A DNA stretch of 10,076 nucleotides from Anaerolineae bacterium (GTDB taxonomy: Bacteria > Chloroflexota > Anaerolineae > B4-G1 > DUEL01), in NCBI GenBank assembly GCA_029932895.1, contig JAOZPF010000089.1:1-10076 (forward strand), read 5' to 3'. Every line of letters starts with the position of its first letter. Position 1 is the stretch's first letter. The position numbers and the translations under genes were made by a program. Positions 1 to 7,024 of the stretch are shown piece by piece. The notes under the pieces were generated by a model. It did not search any database. It was not told the DNA's origin and worked only from the letters and a program-made list of their open reading frames with translations.

Positions 1-35
1 ACTTTTCCTGGTGATGCCCTTTGTCTTGGGGTAAG

Positions 36-63
36 AAAAAAGGCCGCGCTGGGCACGGCCTTT
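36..63 (-). terminator. Rho-independent terminator of the small membrane protein gene
   Basis: Read on the minus strand, this is a stem of 8 perfect pairs (AAAGGCCG / CGGCCTTT, plus-strand positions 39-46 and 56-63) with a 9-nt loop. A run of six T's follows at once (36-41). It starts about 20 bp past the stop codon of the gene at 83-328. On the plus strand only three T's follow the stem, so it should work mainly leftwards. Positions 1-35 beyond it show nothing I can name. Confidence 0.75.
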
Positions 64-82
64 CGATGGTGTGAGACCGATG

Positions 83-328
83 TTACTGCAAAACTTGGAG
101 GACCTTGATCGCGGCGATCAGCGCGAACCCAGTCAGCAGGGGGAGGACGGCGATGTTGAGCGCCCGGCTGAGCGTCTTCAGCGCCGGTCGTTGGTCAGCG
201 CTCACCACCTCTTTGGAGATCAGGACGACCAGCAGGGTGATGATAGCCAGGAAGCTCAGCCCCGCCGACACGGCGATCGTCGCAGTGGTCACGGTGGTCA
301 CGGTGGTCGTCGTCACGGTCGAGATCAT
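83..328 (-). CDS. Small Thr-rich two-helix membrane protein, unknown function
   Basis: This encodes 81 residues. The ATG at 328-326 is chosen over one 14 codons upstream because GGAGG (336-340) lies 7 nt before it, and because the upstream ATG would fall within the likely leader. The N-terminus is a Thr/Val repeat (ISTVTTTTVTTVTTAT). It is followed by a hydrophobic helix at about residues 18-40 (AGLSFLAIITLLVVLISKEV), a short polar linker (SADQRPALKTLSRA) and a second hydrophobic helix at about 56-78. That suggests an integral inner-membrane protein with two spans. There is no enzymatic motif and I do not recognise a family. The gene has its own promoter, inverted-repeat operator candidate and terminator, so it appears to be transcribed alone. 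It is divergent from the polysaccharide gene at 434-2203, so the two may be co-regulated, but nothing in the sequence shows a functional link. Confidence 0.8.
   Translation of the reverse strand: MISTVTTTTVTTVTTATIAVSAGLSFLAIITLLVVLISKEVVSADQRPALKTLSRALNIAVLPLLTGFALIAAIKVLQVLQ
285..311. repeat. Three tandem 9-bp units inside the small membrane protein gene
   Basis: GTGGTCACG occurs twice in perfect tandem (285-293, 294-302), followed by an imperfect third copy, GTGGTCGTC (303-311). On the coding (minus) strand these give the Thr-Val-Thr pattern of the N-terminus. The repeat unit is three codons, so gain or loss of copies would change the length of the N-terminal segment without breaking the frame. 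Confidence 0.7.
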
Positions 329-335
329 TTTACTT

Positions 336-340
336 CCTCC
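336..340 (-). promoter_or_regulatory. Ribosome-binding site of the small membrane protein gene
   Basis: GGAGG on the minus strand lies 7 nt before the ATG at 328. This site decides the start of the gene in favour of the 81-residue form over the 95-residue reading. Confidence 0.8.
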
Positions 341-352
341 GATGAGATTCGA

Positions 353-384
353 TGTGCTACCATATTTCAATACAGTGTAGCACA
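353..384. promoter_or_regulatory. 8-bp inverted repeat, candidate operator
   Basis: TGTGCTAC (353-360) and GTAGCACA (377-384) are perfect reverse complements with a 16-nt A/T-rich spacer. The right arm overlaps the extended -10 of the minus-strand promoter, and the left arm lies just past the expected transcription start near 367. That is where a dimeric repressor would block the promoter. As RNA only a weak long-loop hairpin would form, so a DNA-binding site is more likely. This is inferred from position and symmetry; I recognise no known regulator consensus. Confidence 0.5.
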
Positions 385-402
385 GAACTCTTCCCTTGTC
401 AA
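374..402 (-). promoter_or_regulatory. Sigma-70-type promoter for the small membrane protein gene
   Basis: On the minus strand there is a perfect TTGACA -35 box (397-402), a 17-nt spacer (380-396) and TACACT as the -10 (374-379). TGC lies directly before the -10, giving an extended -10 element. The predicted start is near 367, leaving a leader of about 39 nt with the Shine-Dalgarno site in it. Spacing and -35 are ideal and the -10 matches 4 of 6 positions. Confidence 0.68.
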
Positions 403-406
403 GAGG

Positions 407-426
407 GCGGCAAGCTATCTTGCCGC
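407..426. promoter_or_regulatory. Perfect 8-bp hairpin in the divergent intergenic region
   Basis: The arms GCGGCAAG (407-414) and CTTGCCGC (419-426) pair perfectly around the tetraloop CTAT. No T-tract follows on either strand, so it is not an obvious intrinsic terminator. It sits directly upstream of the -35 box of the minus-strand promoter and 7 nt before the chosen TTG start of the plus-strand gene. It could therefore be an operator for either gene, or an RNA structure that limits translation of the plus-strand gene. Confidence 0.45.
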
Positions 427-433
427 TCGCGAG

Positions 434-2203
434 TTGATTATACTTCCCCTCGTTGCTTTTTTTCTTCTCTTTCCCAACCGTTGGACACCAGTGATCGCGG
501 CGCTCGTTCCGCTGCTCTGGGTCAGCCGCCGCATAGGCTGCGGCCGCTTTGGAGCTGGAACGCTTATGGATGGCGCGCTGCTGTTGATTCTGTTGACCAA
601 TGTTGTGGGCCTGGCTGTCTCGGTCGATCTCTCTCTGAGCCTGGTGCGCTTTTGGAGTATTCTCCTGGGTATATTTCTCTTCTATGGCCTATTCAACGGC
701 CTGGGGACGGAGCGGGCCTGCCGGGTGGTGGGGAACTGGGCGGTGGCGGCAGGGCTGGGCCTGGCACTGCTGGCGTTGCTCGGCACCGATTGGGGGAGCG
801 TCAGGCTGTTGGATTTGCCTTTCTATCGCCTGATCCCGGAGCTGGTCAGGGACCCTCTGGATAGCGACCTGTTCAACCCCCGCGTGATGGGAATGGCGCT
901 GGCGGTTCTGCTGCCGCTCCCGTTGACCATATCCCTTGCCGGCGATGGGCTGGCTCGCCGGGCGTTCTCGGCTGCCGTCGCGGTAGTGATGGGCCTGATT
1001 CTGCTACTCACTCAATCGGTGCAGGCAATACCGGCGCTGCTTGCCGCTCTGTTGGTTCTGCTCGCGTGGCGGGACTCTCGTCTCTTGCTTGTCTTTCTAC
1101 CGGTGGCTGCCCTGGGCCTCGTAGCCCTGTTTGCCTATGGTCCCCAGCGGCTGTTGCCCCCGCTGCTCTCGGTGGACCACCCACTTGGCGTGGCGGTGGT
1201 GCTGCGGCTGGATATGTGGAACCGGGCTTTGGCGATGCTGCGCGATATGCCGTACACGGGTGTTGGCCTGAACGTTTATCCCATTATCCAGGTCGAGTTT
1301 TACCCCGGCCTGTTGTTGGGGTCGGTGCCGCACGCGCACAATCTCTACCTCCAGATTGCACTCGACCTGGGGCTGCCTGGCCTGTTCGCTTTTCTCTGGC
1401 TCTTGGTCGGTTTTGCGCGCATTGTAGTCGGGGCAGCGCGATGTGGTCAGAATCGTGCCCTGGGCGCGGTGCTGGCGGGAGAGGTGGCTGGCGTCGCGGC
1501 CTACCTGGGTGCTGGTCTGGTCGATGCGCCCTGGGCGACCAAGCCGGGCGTTCTGTTTTGGTTGCTACTGGGAATGGCGACGGCAACGGCCCGTCTGATC
1601 CAGGGCAAATCCCGGCCTGCTCCCCGTGGCTGGCAGTGGGGACCGCTGTTGGGGCTTGGCGTAGCGGTCCTGCTGGGGCTGCTCTTGCTGCCTGGATCTG
1701 CTTCCCTCAACCTGGGCTCCATCGAGGCGCACAGGCTGCTGTTGCAGGCCGAGGCGGGCGACGCACCCCCTGCTGGCGCGTTGGCGCGGACGGCGAGTCA
1801 CTTGGAGCGGGCGGCGCAATGGCGACCAGATGACAGTCAGCTCTACCGCACGTTGGGGCGGCTGTATGGCTGGCTGGGAGAGGACGATCTGGCATTGGAT
1901 GTGCTGGAGCGCTCGGTCGAACTGGATGGGGAGGACGCAATGGGGGCGTATGCGCCGTGGGTGGTCTGGGCACGGCGGCTCCAAGGCGAGGAAGGGCCGG
2001 ATCGGTGGGAGGACCTTGTGGGGATCTATGGCCTCTGGATGGTTCGCTACCCGCAGCGGGCCGAGTCCTATATCCAGATAGCTCTTGTGTGGGAACGCCA
2101 CCTGGGTGACTCGGCGCGCGCGCGGGCGGTGCTGGAATCCGGCCTGGAAAACGGCGCTCAACCCCGGGAACTTGTCTCCTACTACGTTTCTCTACTGGAA
2201 TAA
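434..2203 (+). CDS. O-antigen ligase/polymerase-like membrane protein with TPR tail
   Basis: This is a polytopic glycan ligase or polymerase of the WaaL/Wzy_C superfamily, expected to join or extend lipid-linked glycan chains on the outer face of the inner membrane. From the TTG at 434 it has 589 residues. About 10-12 hydrophobic helices fill residues 1-425. The family signature lies at about 258-325: an Arg in LRLDMWNRAL, then TGVGLNVYP, then a PHAHNLYLQ block followed by GLPGLFAF. The C-terminus (about 435-589) is soluble and carries TPR-like helices (DDSQLYRTLGRLYGWLGEDD at about 467 and AESYIQIALVWERHLGDSAR at about 543). The frame stays open back to a GTG at 71, but that stretch overlaps the small gene antisense and encodes a charged, low-complexity sequence. 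TTG 434 begins exactly at the first helix but has no good ribosome-binding site, so the start is uncertain. Linear exopolysaccharide polymerase or protein glycosyltransferase are alternatives; the substrate cannot be read from sequence. Confidence 0.82.
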   Translation: MIILPLVAFFLLFPNRWTPVIAALVPLLWVSRRIGCGRFGAGTLMDGALLLILLTNVVGLAVSVDLSLSLVRFWSILLGIFLFYGLFNGLGTERACRVVGNWAVAAGLGLALLALLGTDWGSVRLLDLPFYRLIPELVRDPLDSDLFNPRVMGMALAVLLPLPLTISLAGDGLARRAFSAAVAVVMGLILLLTQSVQAIPALLAALLVLLAWRDSRLLLVFLPVAALGLVALFAYGPQRLLPPLLSVDHPLGVAVVLRLDMWNRALAMLRDMPYTGVGLNVYPIIQVEFYPGLLLGSVPHAHNLYLQIALDLGLPGLFAFLWLLVGFARIVVGAARCGQNRALGAVLAGEVAGVAAYLGAGLVDAPWATKPGVLFWLLLGMATATARLIQGKSRPAPRGWQWGPLLGLGVAVLLGLLLLPGSASLNLGSIEAHRLLLQAEAGDAPPAGALARTASHLERAAQWRPDDSQLYRTLGRLYGWLGEDDLALDVLERSVELDGEDAMGAYAPWVVWARRLQGEEGPDRWEDLVGIYGLWMVRYPQRAESYIQIALVWERHLGDSARARAVLESGLENGAQPRELVSYYVSLLE

Positions 2204-2231
2204 CGTTTCCTGCAGGGAGGGTGTTTTCTCC
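2204..2231. other. 28-bp convergent gap without a clear terminator
   Basis: The plus-strand polysaccharide gene (TAA at 2201-2203) and the minus-strand tail operon (TAA at 2234-2232) end 28 bp apart. The gap holds the palindrome CCTGCAGG (2209-2216) but no GC-rich stem with a T-tract for either direction. Termination may be Rho-dependent or lie inside the opposing gene. Confidence 0.5.
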
Positions 2232-3191
2232 TTACTTCTTCCCTCTCTGCCTCCTCTCGATGACGATGTTGAAAACCTCGACGTGGCCGGCGTCGAGCCG
2301 GACGCTCCCCTCCGATACGTACAATGTCTTCCCTTCCTGGTCCATAACGGTGAGGTAGAGGTCGGGGCCTGGCTCCTGACCCTCGCGAAAGTCCTGAACG
2401 CGGTAGCTGATGCTGAACTCGCCGTTCTCGTCCGTCAGGGTGCTTCCCAGCTTGTCGTCGTAGCGGCGGTCCTTGTCAAAGGCGCGGACCAGTAGCCCCG
2501 CCAGGCCACGCCCTTCCTCATCGGTGACGCGCCCGCGAGCGGTCCAGATGTCCGCTGCTTCATCTCTCTGTTCTGCGGGTTGCCACTTTTCCGGCCCTGT
2601 CTCCTCCGGCTGCAGGGCGACGCTGGCGATGATGCGCTCTCCCTTGCCGGGCTTGAGCGGCACGGGCTCGCGGTGCACGACCTCGCCTGCCTTGGTGCCG
2701 ACCACGAGGTCGATCTTGCCCACTGCCTCCTCCGCTAGCCTCTCCACTGCGACCGGATCGATCCGCAGGGCGTAGTAACCGACGTCGTCTGTCTCGGCCG
2801 AACCGAGGAACTGCAACTCCTGCCCCGATTCGTCCTGCGCATGCACGATCAGCCCCGCTATGCCGCGGCGGTGCTCGTCCGTCACGCGGCCGTGGATGAG
2901 CGCCTCGTCCTCCTCTACGCGGGGTGTCTGGATGCTGGCTACCTCTAGCTCCACTTCCAACTCTTGGACGAGACGGCAGTTGTGCTCCAACTGTGCCTCC
3001 AGTTGGCGGACGCGGGGGTGTTCCGCGCCGAGTTTGCGACTCAGCCGCTTGGCCTCCCGTTGGAGCATGGACTGGCTGAGCACCTGTATCTCCCGCAAAC
3101 CCCGCAGGGCCTCCAAGCGGTCGTGCTCAAAGTGGCTGAATGCATCCTCCAGGCTGTCGGTCAGTGACGTCAAATTCGCTTTCTTGGCCAT
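2232..3191 (-). CDS. Coiled-coil protein with two carboxypeptidase-regulatory-like beta-sandwich domains
   Basis: This is the last gene of the tail-like operon, 319 residues. Residues 1-87 are charged and helical with heptad-like spacing (LEALRGLREIQVLSQSML, VRQLEAQLEHNCRLVQELEV), so a coiled coil is likely. Two related domains follow at about 98-195 and 218-312. Each opens with GRVTDE..RGLAGLxVxAxD; the second continues with LGSTLTDENGEFSISY, which is typical of carboxypeptidase-regulatory-like or transthyretin-like folds. No signal peptide, membrane span or catalytic motif is visible. The ATG at 3191 has GGAGG at 3198-3202, 6 nt upstream, and lies 25 bp past the stop of the beta-helix gene. 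It ends in a basic tail (RRQRGKK). A peripheral fibre, adaptor or trimerising adhesin-like part of the injection particle fits the layout, but this is inference. An effector or a tail chaperone is possible but has no positive support. Confidence 0.85.
   Translation of the reverse strand: MAKKANLTSLTDSLEDAFSHFEHDRLEALRGLREIQVLSQSMLQREAKRLSRKLGAEHPRVRQLEAQLEHNCRLVQELEVELEVASIQTPRVEEDEALIHGRVTDEHRRGIAGLIVHAQDESGQELQFLGSAETDDVGYYALRIDPVAVERLAEEAVGKIDLVVGTKAGEVVHREPVPLKPGKGERIIASVALQPEETGPEKWQPAEQRDEAADIWTARGRVTDEEGRGLAGLLVRAFDKDRRYDDKLGSTLTDENGEFSISYRVQDFREGQEPGPDLYLTVMDQEGKTLYVSEGSVRLDAGHVEVFNIVIERRQRGKK
2256..2900 (-). repeat. Internal duplication: two beta-sandwich domains in tandem
   Basis: Residues 98-195 (2607-2900) and 218-312 (2256-2540) of the 319-residue protein share the opening pattern GRVTDE-x2-RG-[IL]-AGL-[IL]-V-x-A-x-D. 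A later Thr/Asp-rich turn before an aromatic beta-strand (SAETDDVGYYAL versus STLTDENGEFSI) also matches. The Glu/Pro-rich linker between them is about 22 residues. The copies are clearly diverged at DNA level, so the duplication is old. Confidence 0.75.
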
Positions 3192-3216
3192 CCTATCCCT
3201 CCCTCGTGGATGAGGC

Positions 3217-6200
3217 TCACATTGTTATGACTCGCGCCACGGTGGCGAGCAAGGTCTCAACTGCCTTGAGCAAAGCCCGGCAGTCGGCCGGCAGCAAGGT
3301 CTGGTTGCCCGTGTCTATTGCCGGCTTCTGGGGATACGCGTTGACCGCCACGATGCAGTGGTCCCCCTGGTTGTCGGTGGTGTTGTTCATGATAAAGCTG
3401 ATCGAGAGCAGGGATAACTGCAGCAATCTCGCGCCGCTCTCCCTGACCCGCGTCATGCCACCGGAGAAAAGTGACAGCGGCATGCTCACGCCGATCTCTT
3501 TGAACCGGTTGTCGCTCGCGCGCACCGTGAGGCTTTGGAGGAGTGTGTTGCACGGCAGCACCAGGCCGCCAAGTACGTCGGACTGGTTCCCTCTGAACAC
3601 CAGGTCGTCCTTTGTACTAACTGCCAGCGAAAACAGGCAGCGGGCATAGGTCAGGCATATCTGGTTGTTGCTGAACAGGATGTTCCCGCTGGGGAGGGCC
3701 AGGTAAGCTCCTGCGCTGGGGTACTGCCCCAGGTTCAGGATTGCCACCGTCCCGGCGACGATGTCCGCCCCCTCTGTGCCGGGGAAATCGGTGTTGAACT
3801 GATTGTTCACCACCGAGACCGGCCCGAGGGCCGTGATCGTCAGCGCCCGCCCCACGGGCTGCTCTATGATGTTGTCGTGGACCCGCGCTGCCTGCCGACC
3901 ACTGAGAAGGCTGCTCGACACATTCACCGCGGCGGGAGTGTACTCGACGTAGGCTGGCGTTGGGTTGCCGGCCTCCCGGACGTTGTATCTCTGTCTGTCA
4001 AATGTGGTGGCGGGGCTATGGGAAACGCCGAGCAGGTCCAAGATGGGGAGCGACGTAGCCAGGGCCAGTAATACCCCGCCCCGGTAACCTCGCTCCAGAT
4101 CGGTGCCAGCACTGGCGACCAGGGGGCCGTTGTTGACGATCTGGTTGTGGCAGATGTCGGCCTGGTCCGCGTAGGAGATGAATATCCCGCAGACTGGCTC
4201 GACGTGGTCCCGTCCGTTGTCCTCGATGCGGTTGCCGTGAACGATCAGGTTCCTGCACAGGCCCAGCGAAATCCCTCCCATCCCCCGCAGCCTCACCTCC
4301 ACTCGCATCTGGGAGTCAAAATTGTTCTGCAGGCAACCGGCGATGTGGTTCCGGCAGATCTCTAGGTTGACGGCGTATCCGCCGAGTGCCCCAACGCCCA
4401 GTGTCCGCACGAGGGGTGAGCTTGCACCCCCGGCGAACTTTTTTAGCCATTCGATATCCTGGGCCGTCAGGCTGGGCGCGCCGATCCCGGAACGGCCCAT
4501 GCCCCAGATGTAGTTGCCCTCGATCTGGATGTCGTACAGGAATAGGTCCACTTCCTCCTCTTGCTCCTTTTCGGCCAGGGAGATGGTATTCCAGGTCGCC
4601 GGACGGGCGATGCTCTCTGCCCGCCGCGTGTCGGCGGCCACGACGCGGTGGCCTGTGGCCATGACCTCATAGTCGCCAGGCGGCGCTTTCACATCAAAGT
4701 ATCCGTGCTCTGCGGTCACTGTGGTGTGGATGCTCTCATCTGCGGTGTTGCGGAAGGACACGCTGACGCCCCGCAATGGCCGGCCGCTGGCGGACCGGGC
4801 AAAGCCGCGCAGGTGCCCATCCGAGCGTGCGAGGGCGGGCTGTGTGTCCTCTTGGGCTTCCTCCACCAGGTCGGCCCGGCTGCCGAGCGTCACGCCGTTC
4901 CCTGCTCCGCCACGGACCTTGTTCTCCAGTATCCTGACCCGGTCTGACCCACGGGCGATCTGTATCCCGCCCAGTGCTTTGAACGGGTTGGCGGGCGGTG
5001 CTATCCAATCATAACTCCACATCAAGTTGAAATAGATTACGAGGTACTGCAAGTCGTAGTAGAACTGCTCCAGATCGGCGCAGGGGTCAACCGGGCTGCC
5101 TCCCTCTGTCCCCGGTGGCACATCACTTGGCTCTTGCTCTGCGGGAACGACGCTGATGTCGTTCCGTTCGATGAGGCTGCCCTCGGCGCGCAGGGCGATG
5201 CCGACGCCGGCTCCGTCCTTGTCCAGTATCCTGATTCGGTTGTGGTGGATGTTTATCTCCTGACCTCCATCCACAGAGATGCCGTTCTCGCCGGCGAGGA
5301 TTCTGTTGTGGCCGATCTCGACCTCACGGAGTTTGCCCTCCGCGCTGCTCTCCAAGCGGATGGCTGTGCCCCCCACTGCTATCAGGTCCATATGTTCCAG
5401 TGTGATGCTGTGCGAATCGATCACCTGCAGGATCGGCTCTCCGATCTGCTCTGCCCTGGGCATGACCAGCGTGTGCTTGTCGCAGCCGGCGATCTTGATG
5501 TCCCTGGCGTCCTGGATGGTCACGTTGGCTCTGTGGTTGCCGGGCAGCAGACAGATCTGCCCTCCCCGCGGGGGCAGGTGGCGCAGCGCGGTTTCCAGCG
5601 AGTCAAAGTCGCCGTGGCTGGTTTTGCCGTCACCCACCGTGATCGTGCAACAGACCTTTTGCCGGGTCAGCGGGCGGAAGGTGTGCCGGCAGTCGGTGAG
5701 TTCGGCGGTGACTCCCCCGCCCCCGGCCTTCCAGCGAATCAGGGCCAGCGGTGCGTAAAAGCGGCGCAGGCCGTGAGGCCGCCGTCCCTGGGCAAGCTCC
5801 CATGGTACCACCTCCTGTGGCGCTTCCGGCCGGACAGCGATGATCCAATAGTCTCCTGCTATCCGCTGGTTGCCGGTGATGGTGACCTTTACCCCGGTCT
5901 TGCCCAGGGTGACGGGTGTGCCAGCGGTGAAGGCGATCTTGGCTGAGGAGGTCAGGTCCGCGCCCCGGTCCCAAACGCGCATAAAGAAATAGAGGTTGGG
6001 GTCGGAGAGGTTTGCCGCGCCGACGCGGGCCAGCCACCCGGCGAGCTCGGAGGCTGGAATCTGGCTCGTCAGCTCAAAGCACTCCTTATCCGGATCGTAC
6101 GACATGGCGACGGGCGACAGGTGGCCCTGTGTCGCGGCGACCCACTCGCCGTTGGGCAGCTTTGCCGCGCAAGGCAGTATCTCGACGATCTGCCCCGCCA

Positions 6201-7017
6201 GCGGCCAGTGCGCCTGATCCTTGGGCCCGGTTTTGAGGGTGATCTTTTTTCTGTTGGCGTCTATCTGGACGCGATACAGCGGCGCGGCGTTGTCAAAGCC
6301 CCAGGTGAGGTGATCCTCATCGACCAACTGGACGCGGATGGCCTGGTTCTCGGCGCCGAGGTAGCCGCCGGCCGCGTGTGGTTTGCAGAGGTCGCCGGGG
6401 TTGCCGCCGGGCGCGAATGTCACGGTCAGCCTGCTATCTGGCTCTAGCTCGTTCTCGTCGTTCAGCTTGCCCTTTAGCGTGGCGGCGAGCTGCCGCCAGG
6501 CCTGGTCGCAGCGGTTCGGGACGCCCTCCAGGAGGTGGACGCGCTGCCTGGTGCGGATGCGCATCGAGGTATCTGGGCCGCCTAGCGCGACCTCGAGAAG
6601 CTCTTCGTCCTCGACGGCCCCGACCGGCTCCTGGAACGCTTCCAGGTAGACCAGGTCGATGCGGTCGTTTGACGGCGCTGGGTGCTGGACGCTCTTGGCT
6701 TCCAGGTAGTCGCGCGGGGTGAGGTAGGTCTGGTTGTGCTCCATCTCCAGCCGCAGGCCGCCGAGGTAAAAGACTCCCTTCTCGATGACAAAGTCGATCT
6801 GGCCTCCGGCTACGCTTGCGCTGGGGATGCGGAAGCCGCTATCGGGGCTGCCGGCCGGACCGATGACATCGACCCGACCGCGACGCTGGTCCTCGCTTCT
6901 GATGCGCTCGTTCTCGTTCCAGTCGTCGTCGACGATGACGCGCCCCTGCTGCATGCGCACGCTGGTATAGTGCTTGCGCGCGTCGAACGCTGACCGCGAG
7001 ATATCTTTCGTTGCCAT
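3217..7017 (-). CDS. DUF6519-type tail-associated protein with long parallel beta-helix
   Basis: This encodes 1,266 residues. The N-terminus matches DUF6519-type proteins found beside phage-tail-like injection clusters: DISRSAFDARKHYTSVRMQQ, then GRVIVDDDWNE, then near 215-250 GGYLGAENQAIRVQ and WGFDN. The region to about 450 appears to be the docking part. From CCTITVGDGKTSHGDFDSLE (about 456-475) a right-handed beta-helix runs to about 1170. It shows recurring short strands and Asn-rich turns (IGHNRILAGENGISV, INIHHNRIRIL, VRILENKVRGGAGNGV, LIVHGNRIEDNG, ICHNQIVNNG), as in NosD/pectate-lyase-like proteins. A carboxypeptidase-regulatory-like domain interrupts it at about 735-815. No lyase active site can be assigned. 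The ATG at 7017 has AGGAGG 7 nt upstream, overlapping the previous stop. A large fibre or target-binding component of the particle is likely; a glycan-cleaving depolymerase is the main alternative, suggested only by the beta-helix fold. Confidence 0.88.
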   Translation of the reverse strand: MATKDISRSAFDARKHYTSVRMQQGRVIVDDDWNENERIRSEDQRRGRVDVIGPAGSPDSGFRIPSASVAGGQIDFVIEKGVFYLGGLRLEMEHNQTYLTPRDYLEAKSVQHPAPSNDRIDLVYLEAFQEPVGAVEDEELLEVALGGPDTSMRIRTRQRVHLLEGVPNRCDQAWRQLAATLKGKLNDENELEPDSRLTVTFAPGGNPGDLCKPHAAGGYLGAENQAIRVQLVDEDHLTWGFDNAAPLYRVQIDANRKKITLKTGPKDQAHWPLAGQIVEILPCAAKLPNGEWVAATQGHLSPVAMSYDPDKECFELTSQIPASELAGWLARVGAANLSDPNLYFFMRVWDRGADLTSSAKIAFTAGTPVTLGKTGVKVTITGNQRIAGDYWIIAVRPEAPQEVVPWELAQGRRPHGLRRFYAPLALIRWKAGGGGVTAELTDCRHTFRPLTRQKVCCTITVGDGKTSHGDFDSLETALRHLPPRGGQICLLPGNHRANVTIQDARDIKIAGCDKHTLVMPRAEQIGEPILQVIDSHSITLEHMDLIAVGGTAIRLESSAEGKLREVEIGHNRILAGENGISVDGGQEINIHHNRIRILDKDGAGVGIALRAEGSLIERNDISVVPAEQEPSDVPPGTEGGSPVDPCADLEQFYYDLQYLVIYFNLMWSYDWIAPPANPFKALGGIQIARGSDRVRILENKVRGGAGNGVTLGSRADLVEEAQEDTQPALARSDGHLRGFARSASGRPLRGVSVSFRNTADESIHTTVTAEHGYFDVKAPPGDYEVMATGHRVVAADTRRAESIARPATWNTISLAEKEQEEEVDLFLYDIQIEGNYIWGMGRSGIGAPSLTAQDIEWLKKFAGGASSPLVRTLGVGALGGYAVNLEICRNHIAGCLQNNFDSQMRVEVRLRGMGGISLGLCRNLIVHGNRIEDNGRDHVEPVCGIFISYADQADICHNQIVNNGPLVASAGTDLERGYRGGVLLALATSLPILDLLGVSHSPATTFDRQRYNVREAGNPTPAYVEYTPAAVNVSSSLLSGRQAARVHDNIIEQPVGRALTITALGPVSVVNNQFNTDFPGTEGADIVAGTVAILNLGQYPSAGAYLALPSGNILFSNNQICLTYARCLFSLAVSTKDDLVFRGNQSDVLGGLVLPCNTLLQSLTVRASDNRFKEIGVSMPLSLFSGGMTRVRESGARLLQLSLLSISFIMNNTTDNQGDHCIVAVNAYPQKPAIDTGNQTLLPADCRALLKAVETLLATVARVITM
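4573..4815 (-). other. Carboxypeptidase-regulatory-like domain inserted in the beta-helix
   Basis: Residues about 735-815 read GHLRGFARSASGRPLRGVSV, then a Thr-rich stretch, then HGYFDVKAPPGDYEVMATGH. This is the classic order of this beta-sandwich: gly-x-val strand, Gly-x-Pro-Leu turn, Gly-Tyr/Phe strand, Pro-Gly-Asp-Tyr hairpin. Beta-helix rungs resume right after a Glu-rich turn (AEKEQEEEVDLFLYDIQIEG), so the domain is a side insertion rather than a terminal fusion. Confidence 0.75.
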
Positions 7018-7024
7018 TATCCCC

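Noticed and set aside
371..376. Plus-strand promoter for the ligase gene with TACAGT as -10
   Set aside because: The matching -35 position (348-353) reads TTCGAT, a poor match, and the same bases are better explained by the minus-strand promoter and the inverted repeat.
1066..1833. 255-codon open frame on the plus strand, second frame of the ligase gene
   Set aside because: The product is Gly/Ala/Trp-rich nonsense; the other frame has clear membrane helices and the ligase signature.
1565..2161. 198-codon open frame on the minus strand under the ligase TPR region
   Set aside because: No ribosome-binding site or domain, rich in Pro/Arg/Gln as expected for a shadow frame. The TPR frame on the plus strand is convincing.
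2209..2216. CCTGCAGG palindrome in the convergent gap as a terminator or attachment site
   Set aside because: Eight bases without a loop or T-tract, and no flanking direct repeats or integrase gene, so chance is enough to explain it.
5134..5946. 270-codon open frame on the plus strand
   Set aside because: It lies wholly antisense to the 1,266-residue beta-helix gene, has no ribosome-binding site or recognisable domain, and its composition is what the high-GC opposite strand gives.
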